A stretch of 64,000 nucleotides of DNA from DASVNK01 sp036383895. GTDB taxonomy: Bacteria > Verrucomicrobiota > Verrucomicrobiia > Limisphaerales > SXQI01. Below, in pieces: positions 43,198 through 50,781 of the stretch (the stretch's first letter is position 1; each line of letters opens with the position of its first letter). The stretch is taken from the NCBI GenBank assembly GCA_036383895.1, contig DASVNK010000025.1:1-64000 (forward strand), in the 5' to 3' direction. The position numbers and the translations under genes are program-made. The notes below the pieces were generated by a model. The model ran no database searches and was not told the origin of the DNA. It worked only from the letters and a program-made list of their open reading frames with translations.

Positions 43198-43589
43198 TCT
43201 ATTGGGACACGTCCGCGATCATTACGCTGCTGGCGGTTGGTAGGCTCGAAGAGATTACGGGGAGTACCCGGCCACACAGCCTCGCCGAGTTTTACTCGCG
43301 GTCCACGGGCAAAGGTTTTCTTGTTTCAGGCCGCACCGTAAAACTGTCTCCGGAGCTGGCAGCCCAGCGCGTTCAGGAGTTGAAGGCGCAACTTCAGTTC
43401 GTCTTGTTGACCGAGTACGAAACCGCCAAGGCACTGTTGGATGCAGCTAAAGCTGACGTCCGCGGCGGCAGGACGCATGATTTCCTTCACTTCGCTGCAG
43501 CAATGAAAGCGAACGCCGCAGCGATCTACACGTTCAACCACTCCGATTTTTCTTTTTCGACAATCCCACTAAAGCAGCCGCCTCTCTAA
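43194..43589 (+). CDS. PIN-domain toxin (VapC-like)
   Basis: 131 residues with a GTG start. The four acidic catalytic residues of PIN ribonucleases are all visible: D5 in IYWDTSAI, E32 in SLAEFYS, D96 in RTHDFLHFAAAM and D118 in FNHSDFS. The expected role is metal-dependent cleavage of RNA, held in check by the antitoxin encoded just before. The partner arrangement (AbrB-fold antitoxin upstream, four-base overlap) is classic for type II pairs. Target RNA is unknown. Confidence 0.87.
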   Translation: MIYWDTSAIITLLAVGRLEEITGSTRPHSLAEFYSRSTGKGFLVSGRTVKLSPELAAQRVQELKAQLQFVLLTEYETAKALLDAAKADVRGGRTHDFLHFAAAMKANAAAIYTFNHSDFSFSTIPLKQPPL

Positions 43590-43601
43590 AAACGCCCGGA
43601 G

Positions 43602-43650
43602 CTCACCAGGTCGAGCCCTCGGGAAACGGTTCAACGAGGTGAAAATGTAA
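43602..43650 (+). repeat. Imperfect direct repeat, copy 2
   Basis: Resembles the last 51 bases of the coiled-coil gene at 42802-42852, ending in a frame that would read FNEVKM-stop. It has no start or upstream coding sequence and lies 13 bases beyond the PIN gene. Confidence 0.6.
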
Positions 43651-43692
43651 CGACCTAAGACGTTCCAATCTTGAGCCGAACTAAAATTCGAC

Positions 43693-44520
43693 CTACCTCA
43701 GCCCAGGCCTCTTCTCCGGCGCCACATAATCCTTGTGCCAGTTCAGTGACCAAAGCTGCTCCAACTTCACCTGCTGCACTCCGCCATCGTAGAAAGCCAT
43801 ATTAATTGATCCGGGCAATTTTTCTCCCGCCGCAAACTCCACTCCCACATTTCGCGGACGCGCACCATGCCGCGGCATGCGAAAACCACCGCGTTCAAAG
43901 TCAGTCGGTGCCGGTGTGCTCGCCGTTAATCCATCCACCGGATGAATCCCATCGCCCACCAGCGGCGTCTTCGCAGGAACCTGAATATCTCCGACACGCC
44001 GGAAACAATTCGTCAGCAGCATCCCATCGCCTCCGGCAAACACCGCCAAAAAACCATTCAACGAATAGCTGCTTGCCCCGGCATCGATCGGCGCAGACGC
44101 CGCGAACGTCGTGCTCGGTCCCAACGCCGCCCATTCCCAGGCCGAATTGATCGATCCAATCTGCAGCGGCAGTCCGCCCCCCGCTCCACCCTTCGCCGGT
44201 GCGGTCGGACAGATCGAAATCCTTTTCTTCCTCGAATAACTCCGCTCCCACGCCACCCGCAACGGATCAACCAAAAGCTGCTCCGCATTATTCTCCACCC
44301 CTTCGTGATAACTCCACCCCACCTGCCGCACATTGCTCATGCAAATTACATTCTGAGCCTTCGCTTTCCCCTTCGCCAACGCGGGGAACAGCAACCCGCA
44401 CAGCACCCCCACAATCGCAATCACCACCAGCAGCTCAATCAATGTAAAACCAAAACGCCTCCGGTTCGAAGACGCGCCAAACCGGCTTTTCCTGGATCGA
44501 TTGAAGATCGCCCGCGACAA
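43693..44520 (-). CDS. Prepilin-like secreted protein (type II secretion G-like)
   Basis: 275 residues starting at a TTG (44520), the only usable start after an in-frame stop. A basic leader of about 23 residues precedes GFTLIELLVVIAIVGVLCGLLFPALAKGKAKAQN, the prepilin cleavage and methylation signal. The C-terminal region has GSINMAFYDGGVQQVKLEQLWSLNWHKDYV, the end typical of the verrucomicrobial prepilin-like family, here without the full H-X9-DG spacing. It is processed by a prepilin peptidase and exported. It stands alone and has a possible decayed gene upstream. Confidence 0.85.
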   Translation of the reverse strand: MSRAIFNRSRKSRFGASSNRRRFGFTLIELLVVIAIVGVLCGLLFPALAKGKAKAQNVICMSNVRQVGWSYHEGVENNAEQLLVDPLRVAWERSYSRKKRISICPTAPAKGGAGGGLPLQIGSINSAWEWAALGPSTTFAASAPIDAGASSYSLNGFLAVFAGGDGMLLTNCFRRVGDIQVPAKTPLVGDGIHPVDGLTASTPAPTDFERGGFRMPRHGARPRNVGVEFAAGEKLPGSINMAFYDGGVQQVKLEQLWSLNWHKDYVAPEKRPGLR

Positions 44521-44527
44521 TGATCTT

Positions 44528-44884
44528 CTATCGGCTCACCCAACTATTTTCTTCAACTTTTCGCTGATCGCTCTCGCTTCCGAGATGCCCCCGTAGATGG
44601 TGATGAGGCCGCAAAACTGGTACCGGATGACGACAGCACGAAATCGAATTACTCCACGGCGGCGCGATCTGTTTGAAAGGTCCAGTTCTGAAGCGCGTCT
44701 TCGGAACTAAACTCACCTGCGCAAAGTTCGGCAGCGACACTGTTGTTTTTTGACCATTAACTCTGGGCGTGACCCAAAAGTCGATGCGAAGCGATCCACC
44801 TTTATACGTGTAACGCTTTACTATCCAGCGTTCTCCGACCGAGGTGCCTGGCACCGGTAAGGAACTGGCACCAGTGCTGCTCAT
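44528..44884 (-). pseudogene. Probable frameshifted small gene
   Basis: The first frame (from an ATG at 44884) reads protein-like sequence, SVGERWIVKRYTYKGGSLRIDFW and KTTVSLPNFAQVSLVP, then becomes unlike protein (CCRHPVPVLRPHHHLRG). The neighbouring frame over the same 3' region reads RFRAVVIRYQFCGLITIYGG then SEARAISEKLKKIVG and a stop at 44536-44538, which looks like a real C terminus. A single frameshift near 44690-44730 would join the two. Family unknown; a sequencing error is also possible. Confidence 0.35.
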
Positions 44885-44950
44885 GCCGGGAGGTTAAAAG
44901 CTGCAAGCCGGTCGGACGCCCTTGAGCGTACCAGCGCAGCCGTAACTTCT

Positions 44951-46447
44951 ATGACATTTGACCGGTATAGTTTGGACGGCTGCTTCGATGAGATGATCGG
45001 AGAAGGCGGTCAGCCGCGATCAGCCGCGCGCCACCTTGCAAGGAGGATTCAAACTCTTCCATGTGAAGAACTCATTGCCCGACAACGCGCCGCAGAACGC
45101 GCGCTCGTGCAGATGGGCATCACTTTTAACGTGTACGGCGAGAGTGCTGGCGTCGAGAAGACGCTTCCATTCGACCTGGTGCCTCGGATTCTTGCTGGTT
45201 CTGAGTGGAATTGGATCGAACGCGGATTGAAGCAGCGCATCCAGGCCCTCAATCTCTTCATTCACGATCTCTATCATGAGCAACTGATCCTTAAGGACGG
45301 GATTATTCCACGCGAAGTGATTGAGTCTTCCAAGGGGTTCCGCCCGCAGTGCGTGGGCTTCAATCCACCGAAGAAAATTTGGTGCCATATTACCGGGACC
45401 GACCTCGTCCGGCACGACGACGGTCAGATCTACGTTCTCGAGGACAACCTGCGGTGCCCATCTGGAGTTTCCTATCTCCTGCAAAACCGGCAGTTGATGA
45501 AGAGCCTTTTCCCGGAAGTTTTCGCATCCGCGCGCATTCGCCCAGTTTCGAATTACCCGCTCCGATTGCGCGACATGCTGGAGTTCATGGCTCCAGATGG
45601 CGCCACCCCGCGCATCGTTCTGCTCACGCCGGGTGTTTATAATTCGGCGTATTTCGAACATTCGTTCCTGGCGCAGCAGATGGGAATTGAACTCGTCGAG
45701 GGCAGCGATTTGGTCTGCACGGACGGCTTTGTCTGGATGCGGACGACTTCTGGCTTCGAGAAGGTCGATGTGATCTATCGGCGCATTGACGATGACTTCC
45801 TTGATCCGAAAGTCTTCCGACCTGATTCGATGTTGGGCGTTTCCGGCCTCATGGATGTGTATCGCGCTGGAAATGTAGCGCTCGTAAATGCTCCGGGGAC
45901 GGGAGTGGCCGATGATAAAGTGGTCTACGCATATGTGCCGCGGATCATCAAATACTACCTGCAGCAGGATCCAATCATTCCGAATGTTCCTACCTATATT
46001 TGTTCGGAAGAGCCGGATTGCACGCACGTCCTCGACAACTTGCATAAACTCGTCGTCAAAGCGGCTAACGAATCGGGTGGTTACGGAATGCTGATCGGCC
46101 CGCACGCCTCTACCGCCGCGCGAGAAGATTTCGCCAATCGCATAAAGGCGAACCCCAGGAACTACATCGCGCAGCCAACGCTCTCGCTCTCTCGTGTTCC
46201 AACGCTGGTGAACGACGCACTCGAAGGACGACATGTGGATCTCCGGCCTTATATACTTTACGGAAAGGACATTTTCGTCGTGCCGGGCGGACTCACGCGA
46301 GTGGCACTGAAGAAAGGATCCCTGGTTGTGAACTCCTCACAGGGCGGCGGCACAAAGGACACCTGGGTCCTGGCCGAGAACGAACTCGAGGAAAATGACC
46401 TCCTGGACGAACCGGTCACCGCGATCAAGGAGACCCTGGCATGTTGA
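44951..46447 (+). CDS. Circularly permuted ATP-grasp protein (COG2308-like)
   Basis: 498 residues. First gene of the six-gene operon. The pattern FNVYGE (start of the permuted domain), LPFDLVPRILAGSEWNWIERGLKQRIQALNLFIHDLYHEQLILKDGIIP, ITGTDLVRHDDGQIYVLEDNLRCPSGVSYLLQNR, VLLTPGVYNSAYFEHSFLAQQMG, and LVVKAANESGGYGMLIGP belongs to the permuted ATP-grasp family. ATP-grasp enzymes form amide or peptide bonds through acyl-phosphates, so this is a predicted amidoligase. The alpha-E gene that follows overlaps its last seven bases. Substrates are unknown. Confidence 0.92.
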   Translation: MTFDRYSLDGCFDEMIGEGGQPRSAARHLARRIQTLPCEELIARQRAAERALVQMGITFNVYGESAGVEKTLPFDLVPRILAGSEWNWIERGLKQRIQALNLFIHDLYHEQLILKDGIIPREVIESSKGFRPQCVGFNPPKKIWCHITGTDLVRHDDGQIYVLEDNLRCPSGVSYLLQNRQLMKSLFPEVFASARIRPVSNYPLRLRDMLEFMAPDGATPRIVLLTPGVYNSAYFEHSFLAQQMGIELVEGSDLVCTDGFVWMRTTSGFEKVDVIYRRIDDDFLDPKVFRPDSMLGVSGLMDVYRAGNVALVNAPGTGVADDKVVYAYVPRIIKYYLQQDPIIPNVPTYICSEEPDCTHVLDNLHKLVVKAANESGGYGMLIGPHASTAAREDFANRIKANPRNYIAQPTLSLSRVPTLVNDALEGRHVDLRPYILYGKDIFVVPGGLTRVALKKGSLVVNSSQGGGTKDTWVLAENELEENDLLDEPVTAIKETLAC

Positions 46448-47424
46448 GCCGGGTCGCGGAATCGATCTACTGGATGAGTCGCTACGTGGAACGAGCCGAG
46501 AATGTGGCGCGCTTCGTCGACGTAAATCTCCAACTCATGCTGGATTACCCGGACGAACACGGCCAGCAATGGGAACCGCTCGTGCTCATCAGCGGCGACC
46601 ATAGCGATTTCGCGAAGCGTTACGGTGCGGCCACCCAGGAGAACGTCCTTAAATTTCTCGCCTTCGATCCGGAGAACCCGAACTCGATTGTTTCCTGCCT
46701 GCGCGCCGCACGCCACAACGCGCGATCCGTCCGTGAAATCATTTCCTCCGAAATGTGGCTTCAGCTAAATAAGTTTTATCTCATGGTCGCGGCCGTGGCG
46801 GAGCGTGGCCTCGCGCTCGATGAACTCCACGGATTTTTCGACGACGTAAAGTGCGCCAGCCATCTCTTCAACGGCATCGCTGATGCAACGATGAGCCACG
46901 GTGAAGGTTGGCATTTTTGCCGGCTCGGTAAGCACGTCGAGCGCGCTGATAAGACGACGCGCATTCTCGATGTGAAATATTTCATCCTGCTTCGCTCGGT
47001 TAACGATGTTGGCACCGCGTGGGACGACATACAATGGGCAGCCGTGCTTCGCTCCATCAGCTGTTTTGAGATGTATCGTAAGGAGCATGGGCGCATCACG
47101 CCGAAAGGGGTCGTCGATTATCTCCTGCTGAACCGCAACTTCCCGCGCGCGGTCAATCACTGCCTTATTCAAGCTCGTGAATCACTCCACTCTATTTCGG
47201 GCACAACGCTCGGCTTCTACAAGAACGCCGCTGAAAAGCGCCTCGGGCAACTCTGTTCGGACCTCACTTACAGTTCGGTGGAAGAAATCATAGCATCGGG
47301 ATTGCACGAGTACATCGACGCACTGCAACTTAAGCTGAACCAGCTCGGGACTGAGATTCACGAAACCTTCTTCGCCCGCAAAGTGGCTCCGGTTCAGAAG
47401 TTCGGCCAATTCCAAACGCAGTAA
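46441..47424 (+). CDS. Alpha-E domain protein (COG2307-like)
   Basis: 327 residues, all helical. LSRVAESIYWMSRYVERAENVARFVDVN is the standard alpha-E opening, and ILDVKYFILLRS, SAVLRSISCFEMYRKEHG-type and DYLLLNRNFPRAVNHCLIQA are its later conserved helices (here WAAVLRSISCFEMYRKEHGR). The E and R residues of the first helix are characteristic. The domain always accompanies the permuted ATP-grasp enzymes and is thought to work with them. Translation is coupled by overlap with the previous gene, and the next gene starts six bases later. Confidence 0.92.
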   Translation: MLSRVAESIYWMSRYVERAENVARFVDVNLQLMLDYPDEHGQQWEPLVLISGDHSDFAKRYGAATQENVLKFLAFDPENPNSIVSCLRAARHNARSVREIISSEMWLQLNKFYLMVAAVAERGLALDELHGFFDDVKCASHLFNGIADATMSHGEGWHFCRLGKHVERADKTTRILDVKYFILLRSVNDVGTAWDDIQWAAVLRSISCFEMYRKEHGRITPKGVVDYLLLNRNFPRAVNHCLIQARESLHSISGTTLGFYKNAAEKRLGQLCSDLTYSSVEEIIASGLHEYIDALQLKLNQLGTEIHETFFARKVAPVQKFGQFQTQ

Positions 47425-47429
47425 GATCT

Positions 47430-50400
47430 ATGTCTATCCACGTGGCGTTATCGCACCGGTCGCATTACACCTACGACCGCGCCGTCGGCCATTCTGCGCA
47501 TGTGATCCGGCTGCGTCCGGCGCCGCATTGTCGCACGCCCATCCTCAGCCACTCGCTCAAAATCCAACCGTCCGAACACTTCATTAACTGGCAACAGGAT
47601 CCCTTCGGCAATTACCTCGGGCGCGTGGTTTTTCCAAAGAAGAGCAATGAACTCCTCGTGGCAGTTGATCTCATTGCAGAGATGTCGGTGCTCAATCCGT
47701 TCGACTTTTTCCTCGAGCCGGGATTTGAATTGTGGCCGTTCACTTACGAGCCTTCGCTCAAAAAACAACTGGCTCCGTTCCTGGAACTGGAAAAGCACGG
47801 TCCGCTCTTCCATCAATTTGTTAGCGCCATTCAGCGGGATCCCACTTCCACCATCGATTTCGTCGTCGCCCTCAACCAGCGTCTCGCGAAGGAAGTTACC
47901 TACCTCATCCGGCTTGAACCGGGTGTGCAAACCCCGGAGGAAACCTGCACGCTCAAGTCCGGCTCCTGCCGCGACACAGCTTGGATGCTGGTCCAGGTTT
48001 TCAGAAGCATCGGCCTCGCCGCCCGCTTTGCCTCGGGCTACCTCATTCAACTCGCTCCAGATGTGAAATCACTCGACGGCCCGTCTGGGACAGCAACTGA
48101 CTTCACCGATCTGCACGCCTGGTGTGAGGTGTACCTCCCGGGCGCCGGCTGGATTGGACTCGACCCGACCTCGGGACTGCTCGCCGGCGAGGGACACATA
48201 CCGCTCGCCTGCACACCCTTTCCATCGGATGCCGCGCCCATCACCGGCTCAACCGACGATTGCCAATCCGATTTCCAGCACGAGATGCGCTTGCAACGAA
48301 TTCTCGAATCACCTCGCGTCACGAAACCTTACACTGAAGAGCAATGGTCAGAAATCGTCCGTCTTGGTTACCGCATCGATGAAGATCTGAACCGCGAAGA
48401 TGTCCGCCTGACGATGGGCGGCGAACCCACGTTTATTTCCATCGACAACATGGACGGTGAAGAATGGAAGTTCACCGCCGTGAGCGAAGAGAAACAGAAG
48501 CTTTCCGGGGTTCTGCTGCGACGCCTGCAAAAAGCCTGGGCGCCCGGCGCTCTGCTGCATTTCGGACAAGGTAAATGGTATCCAGGCGAATCGCTCCCGC
48601 GCTGGGCACTCGGCTGTTATTGGCGGGTGGACGGCGTTGCCCTCTGGGAGAATCCCGCTCTCTTGGCGGATGAATCACACGACTACGGATATGGGCCCGC
48701 CGAAGCGAAGAAATTCATTTCCAAGCTCGCCCAGGTGCTCGGCGTGAAACAAAAGCACATCATGCCCGGGTACGAAGATGCCTGGTACTACATGTGGCGA
48801 GAGCGCCGCCTCCCGGGCAACGTTGATCCATTGTCCTCAATGCTCGATGATAAAGAGGAGCGCGAGCGTCTCGGTAAAATTTTTCGGCAGGGCCTGGGCA
48901 GTGTGGTTGGTTACGTTCTTCCCATTCAACCAAGCGCGGGCGCGCCGCGCGGTTGGGCCAGCGGTCCGTGGTTCCTGCGCGGCGAACACCTTTTTCTGCT
49001 CCCGGGCGACTCGCCCATGGGACTGCGGCTGCCGCTCGATTCTCTGCCCTGGGTCAAATCGTCCGATTACCCGTTCCTGCATCCCCGTGATCCTTTCGAT
49101 CGCACCGTCACCATTTTACCTGTGCAACGTGCGACACAATCTTCGCACAATGAGACGACATCGGCGACCGGAACAACCGATGCAACCACCCACTCGGAAA
49201 AGCCTCCCGGGTTCCACGAATCCGCGAGTTGGATCGTTCGTACCGCTCTCTGCGTCGAACCACGCAAAGGTAAGCTCTGCATCTTTATGCCTCCCACTCG
49301 GGATGCAAGCGACTACCTCCTCCTACTCGCCGCGATTGAAGAAACGAGCTCCGCGCTGAACATGCCTGTGATCATAGAAGGTGCGACCCCGCCTCCGTGC
49401 CCCTGGCTGAAGCACTTCAAAATTACGCCCGACCCAGGCGTGATCGAAGTCAATCTTCAACCCGCTAAATCCTGGGACGAGTTGATGACTCACACCACGA
49501 CGCTTTATGAGGAGGCCCGGCTGGCGCGATTGGGAACCGAAAAGTTCATGATTGATGGCCGGCACGTTGGCACGGGCGGCGGCAATCACGTCATACTCGG
49601 CGGCGAAACCCCGGAAGATAGCCCCCTCCTTCGCAGGCCAGACCTCCTCAAAAGCCTGCTTTGCTTTTGGCAAAACCACCCGTCTCTTTCGTTTCTTTTC
49701 AGCGGCTTGTTTATCGGGCCTACCAGTCAACACCCTCGCGTCGACGAAGCGCGCAATGATTCCCTTTACGAACTGGAGCTCGCGTTCAATCAGATTCCTG
49801 ACCGCACCGAACCCGGCCCTTTGCCTCCCTGGCTGCTGGATCGCCTCTTTCGAAATTTGCTCATCGATTCCAGCGGTAACACCCATCGCGCCGAATTCTC
49901 GATCGATAAACTCTACTCGCCGGACAGCAGTTCCGGCCGTCTCGGTTTGTTGGAACTGCGTGCCTTCGAAATGCCGCCGCACGCCCGCATGAGCCTTACT
50001 CAGCAACTGCTCCTCCGCGCATTGGTCGCCCGGTTCTGGAAATTTCCGTATCAACAAAAGCTGGTCCGCTGGGGCACAGACCTGCACGACCGTTTCATGC
50101 TTCCGCATTTTGTGGAGGATGATTTCCATGAGGTCCTCACCGATCTGCAAGGCCACGGCTATCAATTGAAGAAAGAATGGTTCGCGCCGCACCTTGAATT
50201 TCGCTTCCCGCGCTACGGCGGCGTTACTCAACGCGGGATCGACCTGGAGATTCGCCAGGCGCTCGAGCCATGGCACGTGCTTGGCGAACAAGGAAACACC
50301 GGTGGAACCGTCCGTTACGTGGACGCTTCGCTCGATCGACTCCAGGTGAAGGTCCGCGGCTTGACCGACTCCCGCCATGCTGTTCTTTGCAACGGGCGCA

Positions 50401-50744
50401 TGGTTCCACTCCACCCGACCGGCACCCGCGGCGAGTTCATCGCCGGAGTTCGCTTCCGCGCATGGAAACCCGCCGAATGTCTCCACCCAACCATCGACGT
50501 CCACTCGCCGTTAATTTTCGACATTGTCGACCGTTGGAATTCGCGCTCGCTCGGCGGCTGCACCTTCCACACCGCGCATCCCGGTGGCCGCAACCACACC
50601 ACCTTGCCCGTGAACGCCTACGAGGCGGAAAGCCGCCGGCTCTCTCGTTTTATCGCGATGGGCCACTCGGTCGGTCACGTCACCATTCCGCCGGAAGAAC
50701 CGAAGCGCGAATTTCCTTTCACACTGGACCTCCGCACGGCTTGA
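47430..50744 (+). CDS. Transglutaminase-like protein fused to DUF2126
   Basis: 1104 residues. N-terminal region (1-290) is a transglutaminase-like peptidase fold with catalytic C180 (LKSGSCRDTAWMLV), H229 (DLHAWCEVYLPG) and D245 (WIGLDPTSG). The remaining 800 residues, starting with YRIDEDLNREDVRLTMGGEPTFISIDNMDG and including WYMW-like and HVGTGGGNHVILGG, match DUF2126 (COG4196), found only in this gene context. An amide-bond cleaving or transferring role in the same pathway as the ATP-grasp enzymes is expected. No signal peptide is evident, so it acts in the cytoplasm. This is by far the largest gene of the operon. Confidence 0.9.
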   Translation: MSIHVALSHRSHYTYDRAVGHSAHVIRLRPAPHCRTPILSHSLKIQPSEHFINWQQDPFGNYLGRVVFPKKSNELLVAVDLIAEMSVLNPFDFFLEPGFELWPFTYEPSLKKQLAPFLELEKHGPLFHQFVSAIQRDPTSTIDFVVALNQRLAKEVTYLIRLEPGVQTPEETCTLKSGSCRDTAWMLVQVFRSIGLAARFASGYLIQLAPDVKSLDGPSGTATDFTDLHAWCEVYLPGAGWIGLDPTSGLLAGEGHIPLACTPFPSDAAPITGSTDDCQSDFQHEMRLQRILESPRVTKPYTEEQWSEIVRLGYRIDEDLNREDVRLTMGGEPTFISIDNMDGEEWKFTAVSEEKQKLSGVLLRRLQKAWAPGALLHFGQGKWYPGESLPRWALGCYWRVDGVALWENPALLADESHDYGYGPAEAKKFISKLAQVLGVKQKHIMPGYEDAWYYMWRERRLPGNVDPLSSMLDDKEERERLGKIFRQGLGSVVGYVLPIQPSAGAPRGWASGPWFLRGEHLFLLPGDSPMGLRLPLDSLPWVKSSDYPFLHPRDPFDRTVTILPVQRATQSSHNETTSATGTTDATTHSEKPPGFHESASWIVRTALCVEPRKGKLCIFMPPTRDASDYLLLLAAIEETSSALNMPVIIEGATPPPCPWLKHFKITPDPGVIEVNLQPAKSWDELMTHTTTLYEEARLARLGTEKFMIDGRHVGTGGGNHVILGGETPEDSPLLRRPDLLKSLLCFWQNHPSLSFLFSGLFIGPTSQHPRVDEARNDSLYELELAFNQIPDRTEPGPLPPWLLDRLFRNLLIDSSGNTHRAEFSIDKLYSPDSSSGRLGLLELRAFEMPPHARMSLTQQLLLRALVARFWKFPYQQKLVRWGTDLHDRFMLPHFVEDDFHEVLTDLQGHGYQLKKEWFAPHLEFRFPRYGGVTQRGIDLEIRQALEPWHVLGEQGNTGGTVRYVDASLDRLQVKVRGLTDSRHAVLCNGRMVPLHPTGTRGEFIAGVRFRAWKPAECLHPTIDVHSPLIFDIVDRWNSRSLGGCTFHTAHPGGRNHTTLPVNAYEAESRRLSRFIAMGHSVGHVTIPPEEPKREFPFTLDLRTA

Positions 50745-50781
50745 TTTGGCTTTCCGAAAAGTGTCCGATACAGCCGCGCAG

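Noticed and set aside
45020..46234. 404-residue minus frame over the first ATP-grasp gene
   Set aside because: Antisense shadow; the + strand gene has strong family motifs.
49323..50504. 393-residue minus frame inside the DUF2126 gene
   Set aside because: Antisense shadow with no motif support.
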